Shown here: piece after piece, positions 8,659 through 17,264 of the stretch
Position numbering within the stretch: the first letter of the stretch is position 1
Layout: each line of letters opens with the position of its first letter
Assembly: GCA_027338645.1 (NCBI GenBank)
Contig: DAHWSH010000024.1
Coordinates: 1-64,000 of the forward strand
Direction: 5' to 3'
DNA from: JAJZIH01 sp021785265
GTDB lineage: Bacteria > Pseudomonadota > Gammaproteobacteria > JAKAQQ01
Length of the DNA stretch: 64,000 bases
Notes under the pieces: model-generated
Database searches by the model: none
Seen by the model: only the letters and a program-made list of their open reading frames with translations
What the model was told of the DNA's origin: nothing
Translations under genes and position numbers: made by a program

Positions 8659-8698
8659 TTGACATGAGCATTATATTAGTGTTATAGTTAAGTATAAC
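8659..8698 (+). promoter_or_regulatory. Promoter with operator-like palindrome for the RND efflux operon
   Basis: A perfect TTGACA (8659-8664) and TATAGT (8683-8688) are separated by 18 bases. The -10 lies inside the palindrome GTTATAGTTAAGTATAAC (8681-8698; arms GTTATA/TATAAC). A repressor bound there would block RNA polymerase directly. The arrangement is typical of efflux operons controlled by TetR or MarR proteins, but no regulator gene is next to it. Confidence 0.65.
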
Positions 8699-8744
8699 AT
8701 CTTCATCAAACCCCTCAATGCAAAAGCGATTAATGAGGAAGAAC

Positions 8745-9881
8745 ATGAAACTCTTGAAGAATCGGTACTGGATCGTTTTGACGGGTGCCATCATCGTCTT
8801 CGGCGGGCTCTGGGGATTCAACCTCTATCGCGAGCACGCAATCCGAGCCTACTTTCGTCACTATGTTCCGCCACCCGTCGTGGTGGCGACCTCAGACGTC
8901 AGAAGCTTCCGGTGGTGGCGGGTGATCCGGACAGTCGGGAGTGTCCAGGCGGTCCAGACTGTGGCGCTCTCGCCGGACCTCTCCGGTCAGGTCACGGGGA
9001 TCTTTTTCCATTCGGGCCAGTTTGTGCGGCGGGGGACAAGACTCCTCGGGCTCAATGACGCCCAGGAGCAGGCGACCCTGCATTCACTTGAGGCCACCGT
9101 GTTATTGGACCAGCTTCAGTATCAGCGTCAGAAAACGCTTCTCCGCGGAAACCTCACGGCTCGCTCCAGCTATGACACGGCACGGGCGGCCTACCTCAGT
9201 GCCCAGGCCGATGCGGCTTCGGAGAAGGCCGTGATTGCCAACATGCAGGTGGTGGCGCCCTTCAGCGGTCGTCTCGGCATCCGTCTTGTCAACCTGGGCC
9301 AATATCTGACCGCCGGTACCGCGATCACGACGCTCACCCGCGTGGCACCGCTTTACGTCTCCTTTCACCTGCCGGAGCAGGACATCGACCGGCTTTATCC
9401 GGGACAGGTGGTGCGGCTTTCCCTTCCGGCCTATCCAGGACGGTTTTTTTATGGGCAGGTCGCCGTGATTAATCCGACCGTCAACTCGACAACCCGCCTG
9501 ATCCATGTCCTGGCCCGTTTTAAAAACACCCACGAATGGCTCAAGCCCGGGATGTTTGGACGCCTCATGGTCCGCAGCCGCCACCGGGTCCGGGTGACCG
9601 CCATTCCACGGATCGCGGTCAGCTACAGCCTCTATGGAGATACGGTCTGGGTGGTGGATCCGCCTCCGGCCGGAAAGAAATTCTCCAAGAACCTCTTGCC
9701 GACGGTCCGGCAGCTTTTCGTCAAACCGGGGCTCTCGCATGGGGAATGGGTGGCCATTACCCACGGTCTTGCTCCGGGCATGGAAGTTGTGACGCAAGGT
9801 CAGACGAAGCTCCACAAGGGGAACCAGATCCGGATCAATAACCAGATCCGGGTGGTGCCGCAACCCGGATCCCGTCCATGA
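8745..9881 (+). CDS. RND efflux periplasmic adaptor (membrane fusion protein)
   Basis: Periplasmic adaptor that couples an inner-membrane RND pump to an outer-membrane channel. One N-terminal anchor helix (RYWIVLTGAIIVFGGLWGF) is followed by a lipoyl half-motif (VQTVALSPDLSGQVTGIFF), a short alpha-hairpin, the second lipoyl half (VVAPFSGRLGIRLVNLGQYL) and beta-barrel domains. I use ATG 8745 because GAGGAAG precedes it closely; an ATG at 8718 would add nine residues. It overlaps the pump gene by four bases (ATGA). Length (378 residues) is normal for the family. Confidence 0.93.
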   Translation: MKLLKNRYWIVLTGAIIVFGGLWGFNLYREHAIRAYFRHYVPPPVVVATSDVRSFRWWRVIRTVGSVQAVQTVALSPDLSGQVTGIFFHSGQFVRRGTRLLGLNDAQEQATLHSLEATVLLDQLQYQRQKTLLRGNLTARSSYDTARAAYLSAQADAASEKAVIANMQVVAPFSGRLGIRLVNLGQYLTAGTAITTLTRVAPLYVSFHLPEQDIDRLYPGQVVRLSLPAYPGRFFYGQVAVINPTVNSTTRLIHVLARFKNTHEWLKPGMFGRLMVRSRHRVRVTAIPRIAVSYSLYGDTVWVVDPPPAGKKFSKNLLPTVRQLFVKPGLSHGEWVAITHGLAPGMEVVTQGQTKLHKGNQIRINNQIRVVPQPGSRP

Positions 9882-12800
9882 AGTTCACCGATTACTTCGT
9901 CAAACGACCCGTCCTGTCTTCCGTTCTGGCGCTTTTGATCTTTTTTCTGGGATTCCGGTCGATTTTCGAGATCGGACTGCGCCAGTATCCGAAAACCAAA
10001 ACGGCGGTGGTGAGTGTCTCGACCGCCTACCCAGGTGCCAGTGCTCAGCTCATGCAGGGCTTTGTCACGACTCCCTTGGAGCGCGCCATTGCGGCGACCC
10101 AGGGCATTGCCTACATGACCTCCTCGAGCAGTGAGGGCTCGAGTTCGATTACCGTCCACATGCATCTCAACTACAGCGCCAACAAGGCGCTGACCCAGAT
10201 CACTGCGGCCGTGAACCAGGTCCGGAACATCCTGCCGGTGGCGAGTCAGTCCCCCGTGATTCAGGTCTCGACTGGCGAAAGAACTTCGCTCATGTACCTC
10301 AGTTTCTACAGTCACGAAATGTCGATGCCGGCCATCGCCGATTACCTGACCCGGGTGGTGGAACCCGAACTCGAGTCCGTAAACGGCGTGGCTTCCGCCC
10401 GGATTATGGGATATCCCTTTGCCATGCGGATCTGGCTCAATCCCTACCGTCTGGCCGCCTACCACCTGACGCCGGCGGCGGTGGTCCAGGCGATCATGAA
10501 CAACAACTATATCGCCGCGGTTGGACGGACCAAGTCTAACCACATCGCCATCAACATCAATGCCGAGACCGGGCTTCATTCCGCCCGTGCGTTCCGCCGT
10601 TTGGTGGTGGCCCACCAGGGACATGCGCTGGTTCGGCTCGGGGATCTCGGGCGAGTGGTCTTGGGCGCAGAGAACTACAACGGGAGTTTCCTTTTCGATG
10701 GCCGTTCTGCCGTCGCTATTGGCATCAATACCGCGCCCAATGCCAATCCTCTGAGCGTGGCTCAGACCATCCGCCAACTCATGCCGAATATCCAAAAGGA
10801 GCTCCCCCCTTCGCTTCACGCCGCCGTTGCCTTCGATGCCAGCCAGTTCATCCGAAGTTCCATTCATGACGTGCTCGTGACCCTGATCGAGGCGGCCCTC
10901 ATCGTCATCCTGATTATCTTCCTGTTTTTGGGTTCCGTTCGGGCCGTGTTGGTGCCCGTCATCACGATTCCGTTGTCACTGATCGGGGTGGTTTTCGTCA
11001 TGTGGGTTCTGGGCTATACCCTGAACCTGCTCACCCTGTTGGCCCTGGTCCTGGCCATCGGACTTGTCGTGGATGATGCGATTGTCGTGGTCGAGAACAT
11101 TCACCGGCACATCGAAGAGGGACATGCACCGCTTGAAGCTGCGCTCCTCGGCGGGCGTGAGATTGCCGGTCCCGTCATCGGCATGACCCTGACCCTGGCT
11201 GCGGTGTACGCCCCGATCGGGTTCCAGACTGGGATCACGGGGAGTCTATTCCGCGAATTTGCCTTCACCCTGGCTGGTGCGGTGCTCATCTCCGGGTTTT
11301 TGGCGCTCACGCTTTCCCCCATGATGTGTTCCCGACTGCTCAAGGAGAGCCGCACGGAAGGTTATCTGGCCGTTCGTCTGGACCGTCTGTTCGAGTCCGT
11401 CCGAGGTTTCTATGCCCGGACCCTAAAAGCAGCGCTCGATCGACGTTGGGTCACGGCACTGATCGGGCTCATGGTACTTTCCAGCCTGTGGATGCTATAC
11501 CACGGTGCCAAGCATGAACTCGCGCCTGCTGAAGACCAGGGCGTGGTCTTCATCGAGGCCAGCGCGAGCCGGACCGCGACCGTGGGTTATCTTTCGGATT
11601 ACCTCAACGTTTTGAATCACACTTTTGCCCGGACACCGGATGTAGAACACAGTTTCATGGGGGCGGGTTTTGGGGGTGGCAATAGTCTCTTCGCAGGTGT
11701 CACGCTCACTCCTTGGGATGATCGCAACCATTCGGCTGCCCAAATCCAGGTACACCTGCAGGGAGCCTTGAACCAGATGGCGGGGATCCGCGGATTTGCG
11801 GGGTTGCCGCCGGCCCTCCCGGGAACCGGGGGCGGCGCCCCGGTCGAATTTGTGGTGACCTCGACTGGTTCCTATGCCCACCTTTATCGGGCTTCGGAAC
11901 GCCTCAAGGCGGCTGCGGTCAAAAGCGGTCTGTTCGCCTTCGTTGAAAATTCGCTGAAGTTTGACAACCCCGAATACCAGATCCGGGTCAATCGGGCCCT
12001 GGCTGCGCAGGACGGATTGGCTATGAGCGATGTGGGCAGTGCCCTGGCCGACCTGCTCAGCGGAGGCTACATCGACCACTTCAGCCTCGGTGGGGAAAGC
12101 TACCGGGTGATTCCGCAGATCGAGCAGCGAGATCGCTTTCACGCGCGCGACCTCAACCGCTACGAAGTGGCGGCAACCAATGGAACGCTGGTTCCGCTGG
12201 GCGACATCGTGACCCTGAAGAGTGAAGTCGCGCCGAATTCGCTGGACCGCTTTGACCAGATGAACTCGACCGAGCTCGAGGGGGTCATGAAACCCGGGGT
12301 TTCCCTGGGTGAGGCCTTGGATTTTCTGCGGAAGACGGCCCGTTCGATCCTGCCCAAGACCTTTGGCGTTCATTACGCCGGACTGTCCCGCCAGTATGAA
12401 AAGCAGGGACAGGCCCTGATGGTGACTTTTTTCTTCGCGCTCATCGTGATCTTCCTGGTTTTGGCTGGCCTTTTCGAAAGTTTCCGCGATCCGTGGATTG
12501 TTCTCGTGAGCGTGCCCATGTCCATTTCCGGTGCCTTGCTTTTTCTCAACCTGGGTTTCGCCTCGGTCAATATCTACACCCAGATCGGACTGATCACCCT
12601 GATCGGGCTCATCAGCAAGCATGGCATCCTGATGACCCAGTTTGCGAACGACCTGCAACGGAAGGAGGGCCTCAATCGCAGGCAGGCGATCCAGAAGGCG
12701 GCCACGATCCGGCTGCGTCCCATCCTGATGACCACCGCCGCCATGGTGATGGGTGTGGTCCCGTTGATTGTCTCGACCGGTGCCGGGGCAGCCAGCCGTT

Positions 12801-12946
12801 ATGACATTGGCTTGGTCATCGCCACGGGTCTTCTGATCGGAACCGCCTTTACCCTGTTCATGGTCCCGACCGTTTATACCTGGCTGGCCCACGAATGGCC
12901 GGCATCAGCCCTGCCGGAGCGCTTGCCGGGACCGGATTTGAGATAA
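9878..12946 (+). CDS. RND efflux pump, inner-membrane transporter (AcrB/HAE1-like)
   Basis: Proton-driven trimeric export pump, 1022 residues, with the normal two-fold plan: TM1, a large periplasmic loop, TM2-7, a second loop, TM8-12. TM4 carries the proton-relay Asp-Asp pair in IGLVVDDAIVVVENI. The start MKFTDYFVKRPVLSSVLAL is typical. It is translationally coupled to the adaptor. No outer-membrane TolC-type gene follows, so it must borrow one. Substrate is not predictable from sequence. Both genes lie in the stretch that separates metG from mrp. Confidence 0.95.
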   Translation: MKFTDYFVKRPVLSSVLALLIFFLGFRSIFEIGLRQYPKTKTAVVSVSTAYPGASAQLMQGFVTTPLERAIAATQGIAYMTSSSSEGSSSITVHMHLNYSANKALTQITAAVNQVRNILPVASQSPVIQVSTGERTSLMYLSFYSHEMSMPAIADYLTRVVEPELESVNGVASARIMGYPFAMRIWLNPYRLAAYHLTPAAVVQAIMNNNYIAAVGRTKSNHIAININAETGLHSARAFRRLVVAHQGHALVRLGDLGRVVLGAENYNGSFLFDGRSAVAIGINTAPNANPLSVAQTIRQLMPNIQKELPPSLHAAVAFDASQFIRSSIHDVLVTLIEAALIVILIIFLFLGSVRAVLVPVITIPLSLIGVVFVMWVLGYTLNLLTLLALVLAIGLVVDDAIVVVENIHRHIEEGHAPLEAALLGGREIAGPVIGMTLTLAAVYAPIGFQTGITGSLFREFAFTLAGAVLISGFLALTLSPMMCSRLLKESRTEGYLAVRLDRLFESVRGFYARTLKAALDRRWVTALIGLMVLSSLWMLYHGAKHELAPAEDQGVVFIEASASRTATVGYLSDYLNVLNHTFARTPDVEHSFMGAGFGGGNSLFAGVTLTPWDDRNHSAAQIQVHLQGALNQMAGIRGFAGLPPALPGTGGGAPVEFVVTSTGSYAHLYRASERLKAAAVKSGLFAFVENSLKFDNPEYQIRVNRALAAQDGLAMSDVGSALADLLSGGYIDHFSLGGESYRVIPQIEQRDRFHARDLNRYEVAATNGTLVPLGDIVTLKSEVAPNSLDRFDQMNSTELEGVMKPGVSLGEALDFLRKTARSILPKTFGVHYAGLSRQYEKQGQALMVTFFFALIVIFLVLAGLFESFRDPWIVLVSVPMSISGALLFLNLGFASVNIYTQIGLITLIGLISKHGILMTQFANDLQRKEGLNRRQAIQKAATIRLRPILMTTAAMVMGVVPLIVSTGAGAASRYDIGLVIATGLLIGTAFTLFMVPTVYTWLAHEWPASALPERLPGPDLR

Positions 12947-13067
12947 AGACCGGGGGTGGAGTGGAGGATCCCGGAGCCGGGAGGTATCATGGGCGAGAGA
13001 AACCGGACCCGTCCGGTGCCCGGCCTTGGTCATGGCACCTGATCTAAATCAAGTCAAGAGTAGAGAG

Positions 13068-14141
13068 ATGGCAGAGCAATCCGTTCCCGGGCTTCTCGAT
13101 TCCATCGTGCATCCGGCACTCCCGGGCCGCGCTCTGTCCCTGACGGGGCGGATCGAGCGAATGGAGCCAAACGCTTACCGGCTGGTTTTGACCCACCCGG
13201 TCGGCGAGTTTTCCTATCGATATGAAGAGCCGGTGCGGACCGCCTTGGAACGATCAGCCGGCAGGAATGTGGTACTCGAGACCGTAAGCCTCATTCCGTC
13301 CGCGCCGAAGCAGGGGAACCAACCGGTCCCCGAGAAGGTGAAAAATCTCCTGGCAGTCGCATCGGCCAAAGGCGGGGTGGGCAAGTCCACCGTGGCCGTG
13401 AATGTGGCGCTCTCCCTGTCCCGTCTCGGTGCCCGGGTCGGCATTCTCGATGCCGACATTTATGGTCCGAGCCTCCCGGCCATGCTGGGCGTGGACCCCC
13501 GGGCAGGCGTGGACACGGACGGTCAAAAACTAAAACCCGTGATTCGCCATGGACTTCCCTGCATGAGTATTGGGCTTTTGGTCGACACCGATCAGGCGAT
13601 GATCTGGCGGGGTCCGATGGTGACCCAGGCGCTGCAGCAACTCCTGTATCAAACCGACTGGCCGGAACTCGACTATCTCGTGATCGACCTGCCGCCAGGA
13701 ACCGGCGATATCCAGCTGACTCTGGCCCAGCGAGTCCCTCTGAGTGGTGCCTTGATTGTGACCACGCCCCAGAAAATCTCCGTTCTGGATGCCCGCCGGG
13801 GAATCCGCATGTTCGAGAAGGTTCGCGTCCCGGTTTTGGGAATCGTGGAGAACATGGCCACTTTTCACTGCCCACACTGCGGAACGGACAGTACGGTCTT
13901 TGGCACCGGAGGAGGGCGGGCTCTCGCGACCGAATGTGGAGTGGCTGACCTGGGCAGCCTGCCGCTTGTCCCCGGGCTGTGCGAACGGATGGACGAGGGT
14001 GCCCCGCCAGCCGCCTCCGACCTTCAATCGGAGCTGGCTCAGCGCTTTCTGGCTCTGGCGCACGAGGTGGGTGCTCTCCTCGCGGTATCGGTTGTCGAGA
14101 GTGCCCGGAGTACGCCCACGATCATCGTGGAGGGGGCTTGA
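13068..14141 (+). CDS. apbC: Mrp/ApbC-family iron-sulfur cluster carrier ATPase
   Basis: P-loop ATPase that binds and delivers Fe-S clusters. A divergent N-terminal DUF59-like domain (about 1-80) is followed by the deviant Walker A KGGVGKST (101-108), the switch segment DADIYGPSLPAML and the carrier motif ENMATFHCPHCG with the cluster-binding CPHC. I start at ATG 13068 to match the family N-terminus. In-frame ATG 13032 and TTG 13026 are alternatives without a better ribosome-binding site. dcd starts one base after the stop, an arrangement often seen next to metG in proteobacteria. Confidence 0.92.
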   Translation: MAEQSVPGLLDSIVHPALPGRALSLTGRIERMEPNAYRLVLTHPVGEFSYRYEEPVRTALERSAGRNVVLETVSLIPSAPKQGNQPVPEKVKNLLAVASAKGGVGKSTVAVNVALSLSRLGARVGILDADIYGPSLPAMLGVDPRAGVDTDGQKLKPVIRHGLPCMSIGLLVDTDQAMIWRGPMVTQALQQLLYQTDWPELDYLVIDLPPGTGDIQLTLAQRVPLSGALIVTTPQKISVLDARRGIRMFEKVRVPVLGIVENMATFHCPHCGTDSTVFGTGGGRALATECGVADLGSLPLVPGLCERMDEGAPPAASDLQSELAQRFLALAHEVGALLAVSVVESARSTPTIIVEGA

Positions 14142-14142
14142 C

Positions 14143-14709
14143 ATGGGACTCAAGTCCGACCGCTGGATCCGTGAGATGGTCAGCACTTCCCGCATGATCG
14201 AGCCTTTCGAGCCCGGTCAGGTCCGGGAAAACGAACAGGGTCGGGCGATCTCGTTCGGGACCTCGAGTTATGGCTACGATGTCCGCTGCGCGGATGAGTT
14301 CAAGATTTTTACCAACATCAACTCCGCGGTGGTCGATCCCAAGAACTTCTCAGCCTCGAGTTTCGTCGATTTCCGAGGTCCAGTCTGCATCATCCCACCG
14401 AACTCCTTTGCCTTGGCCCGGACCGTCGAATATTTCCGGATTCCGCGTAATGTGCTCACCATCTGTCTCGGGAAATCGACCTATGCCCGCTGTGGAATCA
14501 TCGTCAACGTGACGCCACTTGAACCTGAATGGGAAGGGCATGTCACCCTCGAGTTCTCAAATACGACACCATTACCAGCGCGGATTTATGCTCATGAGGG
14601 AGTCGCCCAGATGCTGTTTTTCGAAGCGGATGAAAGCTGTGCGGTGTCGTACCAGGATCGGGGCGGGAAGTACCAGGGTCAGAAGGGAGTCACTTTACCC
14701 AAGGCCTGA
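14143..14709 (+). CDS. dcd: dCTP deaminase
   Basis: Deaminates dCTP to dUTP, feeding thymidylate synthesis. The 188-residue protein shows SYGYDVRC, the GKSTYARCGI strand and the catalytic-Glu segment EWEGHVTLEFSN. The start ATG at 14143 follows the apbC stop by one base, so the two are cotranscribed. It is convergent with the DUF3108 gene, overlapping by 31 bases. Confidence 0.95.
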   Translation: MGLKSDRWIREMVSTSRMIEPFEPGQVRENEQGRAISFGTSSYGYDVRCADEFKIFTNINSAVVDPKNFSASSFVDFRGPVCIIPPNSFALARTVEYFRIPRNVLTICLGKSTYARCGIIVNVTPLEPEWEGHVTLEFSNTTPLPARIYAHEGVAQMLFFEADESCAVSYQDRGGKYQGQKGVTLPKA

Positions 14710-15500
14710 GGGGACGGGTGTGGTGTCCGGATCCGGGAGGGAAGCGGACTGAACCGGAGGAGCCGCAGCGTGATCGTCGGATGATGAGGACGTATTTCCC
14801 GCGCAACGACCGGGATTTCACCCAAGGTGCGGGCACACCAGAAGATGAGCCGGGTTCCCTTTGGGGTTTCTGCGACATACTCGACCGTCTGGAAGATCCC
14901 GGCGGGGGTCCTCCACGTTCGTTGACCTTTCGGGGTCACGACATAGCGGTGAAGGTGATTGTGGTTGACGACAAGAAAGGTCGAAGGGGGTCGGCCCTGC
15001 AGCACGAGATCGCGGCTGAGCGCGATCTGGGCGGTCATGCGGTCCAGCATGCCGGGATGAAGGGGTAACGTGACCGACTTGGACCCCACCTGTGAATGGA
15101 CGATCCGCTTGGACCAGTCAAAGCGCACGTCCTGGTCATGACGGGCGCTTCGGCCTGGCTCTGTCAGTCGGTAAGACAAGGGTTCAAGCCGACCGTTTCT
15201 GAGGATGCGGAAGTGGGCGGTTTCCGCCAGGCGAATATTTTCAAAGATCGAGAACAGTCCGTTGGGATGTGAGAAAGAATGGCATCGCCAGATGCCGGAA
15301 GCTTCCCGCCGCAACGTGATCCTGGAACGGCCGACGCCGAAGCCGTCGAGATAGACACTGTAGGTGGCTTGGTAAGGCAAGAGACCCGAGTGCGGACCCG
15401 GGGCTGCATGGGCGTAAGCAGGGAGCTGCGACAGTAGAAACACGATGAAAAGAAGGCCCGGGGCGAGCCGGTCGGGACGGAGAATGCGGAGCGGGGACAT
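14679..15500 (-). CDS. DUF3108 family exported protein
   Basis: A 273-residue protein with a signal peptide (LLFIVFLLSQLPAYAHA) and a DUF3108 beta-rich periplasmic domain starting at LLPYQATYSVYLDGFGVG. Function is unknown in the family. It lies five bases after purN, and DUF3108 genes commonly sit next to purM-purN in proteobacteria, which supports the assignment. The C-terminus (after about residue 245) is basic and overlaps dcd on the other strand. Confidence 0.82.
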   Translation of the reverse strand: MSPLRILRPDRLAPGLLFIVFLLSQLPAYAHAAPGPHSGLLPYQATYSVYLDGFGVGRSRITLRREASGIWRCHSFSHPNGLFSIFENIRLAETAHFRILRNGRLEPLSYRLTEPGRSARHDQDVRFDWSKRIVHSQVGSKSVTLPLHPGMLDRMTAQIALSRDLVLQGRPPSTFLVVNHNHLHRYVVTPKGQRTWRTPAGIFQTVEYVAETPKGTRLIFWCARTLGEIPVVAREIRPHHPTITLRLLRFSPLPSRIRTPHPSPQALGKVTPF

Positions 15501-15505
15501 GTCCT

Positions 15506-16168
15506 TTACGAAAAGGGAAACTCGAGGGGAGACTCCAGTCTACGCCCTTTCCAGAACACGGCATCGGGGGCAATGACCAATCGACCATGGGCCAGTTCGG
15601 CCAAGACCGCCGGGTAGAGCCGATGTTCGGCCTGCTTGGTCCGCTCGATCAAAAAATCCTCGGTATCGGCAGACCGGATCGGTACACGGATCTGGGCTAG
15701 GCGAAATCCCGCGTCCACTTCCGGAACCACGAGATGGACCGTCGCGCCGTGTTCCAGATCACCCTGTTCGAGAGCCCGGCGGTGGGGATGGAGGCCCGGA
15801 TGGCGTGGCAAGAGCGAAGGATGAATGTTGAGCAGCCGTCCGGCAAAGCGGTTGACCGTCTCCGCTTGCAAGATCCGCATGAAGCCGGCCATGGCGATCA
15901 GATCCGGGTGGCAGCGGTCGAGCTGCTCGTTCAGGGAGGATTCCCAGGTACTGCGGTTGGGGAAGGCTTCGAGCTCGAGACTGAAAGCGGGTATGCCGTG
16001 CCGCCGGGCCCGATCGAGGGCCGGGGCCTGTGCCCGGTCGCTCAGGACGGCGACCGGTTTGAGGGGGAGCAGTCCTGACTGGCTCGCATCGAGGATCGCC
16101 TGAAGGTTGCTGCCCGTTCCGGAAACCAGCACCGCCAGGGTTCGGGGGGGCTGTGGCGCCGGGTTCAC
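15506..16168 (-). CDS. purN: Phosphoribosylglycinamide formyltransferase
   Basis: Third step of purine synthesis: transfers formyl from 10-formyl-THF to GAR. The N-terminal phosphate loop LVSGTGSNLQAI and the catalytic NIHPSLLPRHPGLHPHRRAL (Asn and His of the active site) are present. HGATVHLVVPEVDAG supplies the catalytic Asp, where most relatives have DGGP rather than DAGF. The ATG overlaps the purM stop by four bases. Confidence 0.95.
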   Translation of the reverse strand: MNPAPQPPRTLAVLVSGTGSNLQAILDASQSGLLPLKPVAVLSDRAQAPALDRARRHGIPAFSLELEAFPNRSTWESSLNEQLDRCHPDLIAMAGFMRILQAETVNRFAGRLLNIHPSLLPRHPGLHPHRRALEQGDLEHGATVHLVVPEVDAGFRLAQIRVPIRSADTEDFLIERTKQAEHRLYPAVLAELAHGRLVIAPDAVFWKGRRLESPLEFPFS

Positions 16169-17196
16169 TCGATCCGGATCCCGTGGCCAGGATCCGCCAC
16201 GACCTCCCCGATCAGGTAGGCGGCCTCGCCGGCCGCCGTCAGGAGATCCAGGGTCTCCGGAACGCTTTCAGGTGGAACCATCAAAAGATAGCCAATCCCG
16301 GCGTTAAACGTCCGGTAGAACTCGCGGGTAGAAAGTTGGGCCTGATCACGGATCCACTCGAGAACCGGTGGGAGCGGCCAGCTCCGGGGGTCCAGAACGG
16401 CACCGAGCCCTTGGGGTAGCACGCGGGGGGGGTTGTCGATCAAACCTCCGCCGGTGATGTGGGCCATGGCATGGACGGGAACACGTTTCAGGAGGGGAAG
16501 AACCGACTTCACATAGATGCGGGTGGGTTCAAGCAAGCGGTCCATCAGCCGGGATTTCTCCACGCCGCCTCCCCGGAGGCCTTCCCGTTCGAGGAGCTTG
16601 CGGACGAGTGAAAACCCATTGGAATGCACGCCCGAGGAGGCGAGTCCGATGAGACGGTCACCGGCTCGGACACTCGAACCATCCAGGACTCTGGACCGTT
16701 CGACAATGCCGACACAGAATCCGGCGAGGTCAAAATCGGGGGCCCGGTAGAGTCCGGGCATCTCGGCCGTTTCCCCGCCGACCAAGGCGCAACCGGCCAG
16801 TTCGCAGCCTTGGCTGATGCCGGCCAAGAGCCGGCTTCCCTGGTCTGGGTCGATCCGACCACTCGCGTAGTAGTCCAGAAAGAACAGCGGTTCCGCCCCG
16901 TGGACGAGTACGTCGTTCGCGCACATGGCAACGAGATCGATCCCGAGTCCCTCCAGGCGGTCTTGAGCCAGACCGAGGAGAAGCTTGGTTCCGATGCCAT
17001 CGGTTCCTGCCACCAGGACGGGATGGGTAAACCGGTCGACCGGAATCTGGATGAGGGCACCAAAACCGCCGATCCCAGCCAGGACCTCGGGGCGATGCGT
17101 GCGCGCCGCATGCGGACGGATCCGGTCGATCAGGGTTTCGGCGGACTCGATGTCCACGCCGGAATCACGATAGGTCAGCGGTGGTTTGGGCAGCAT
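16165..17196 (-). CDS. purM: Phosphoribosylformylglycinamidine cyclo-ligase (AIR synthetase)
   Basis: ATP-dependent ring closure giving aminoimidazole ribotide. The 343-residue protein has TYRDSGVDIESAE at the N-terminus, VAGTDGIGTKLLLG, ANDVLVHGAEPLFFLDYYA, GETAEMPGLY and AHITGGGLIDNPPR. These are all family blocks in order. It leads the purM-purN-DUF3108 operon and is divergent from the DUF2066 gene with 68 bases between. Confidence 0.97.
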   Translation of the reverse strand: MLPKPPLTYRDSGVDIESAETLIDRIRPHAARTHRPEVLAGIGGFGALIQIPVDRFTHPVLVAGTDGIGTKLLLGLAQDRLEGLGIDLVAMCANDVLVHGAEPLFFLDYYASGRIDPDQGSRLLAGISQGCELAGCALVGGETAEMPGLYRAPDFDLAGFCVGIVERSRVLDGSSVRAGDRLIGLASSGVHSNGFSLVRKLLEREGLRGGGVEKSRLMDRLLEPTRIYVKSVLPLLKRVPVHAMAHITGGGLIDNPPRVLPQGLGAVLDPRSWPLPPVLEWIRDQAQLSTREFYRTFNAGIGYLLMVPPESVPETLDLLTAAGEAAYLIGEVVADPGHGIRIE

Positions 17197-17264
17197 GGCA
17201 GTCGACGGGAAAACTCTTGGGTTATGTTATCGTAAACGGCCTCTACGCGAGGGTGGATTTGTTC

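Noticed and set aside
8560..8698. Short frame before the efflux operon read as a regulator fragment
   Set aside because: About 40 residues, no helix-turn-helix, stop just upstream; no family recognised.
11495..12892. 465-residue minus-strand frame inside the RND pump
   Set aside because: Antisense of a clearly coding pump gene in GC-rich DNA; sequence is Gly/Asp/Gln-rich with no domain.
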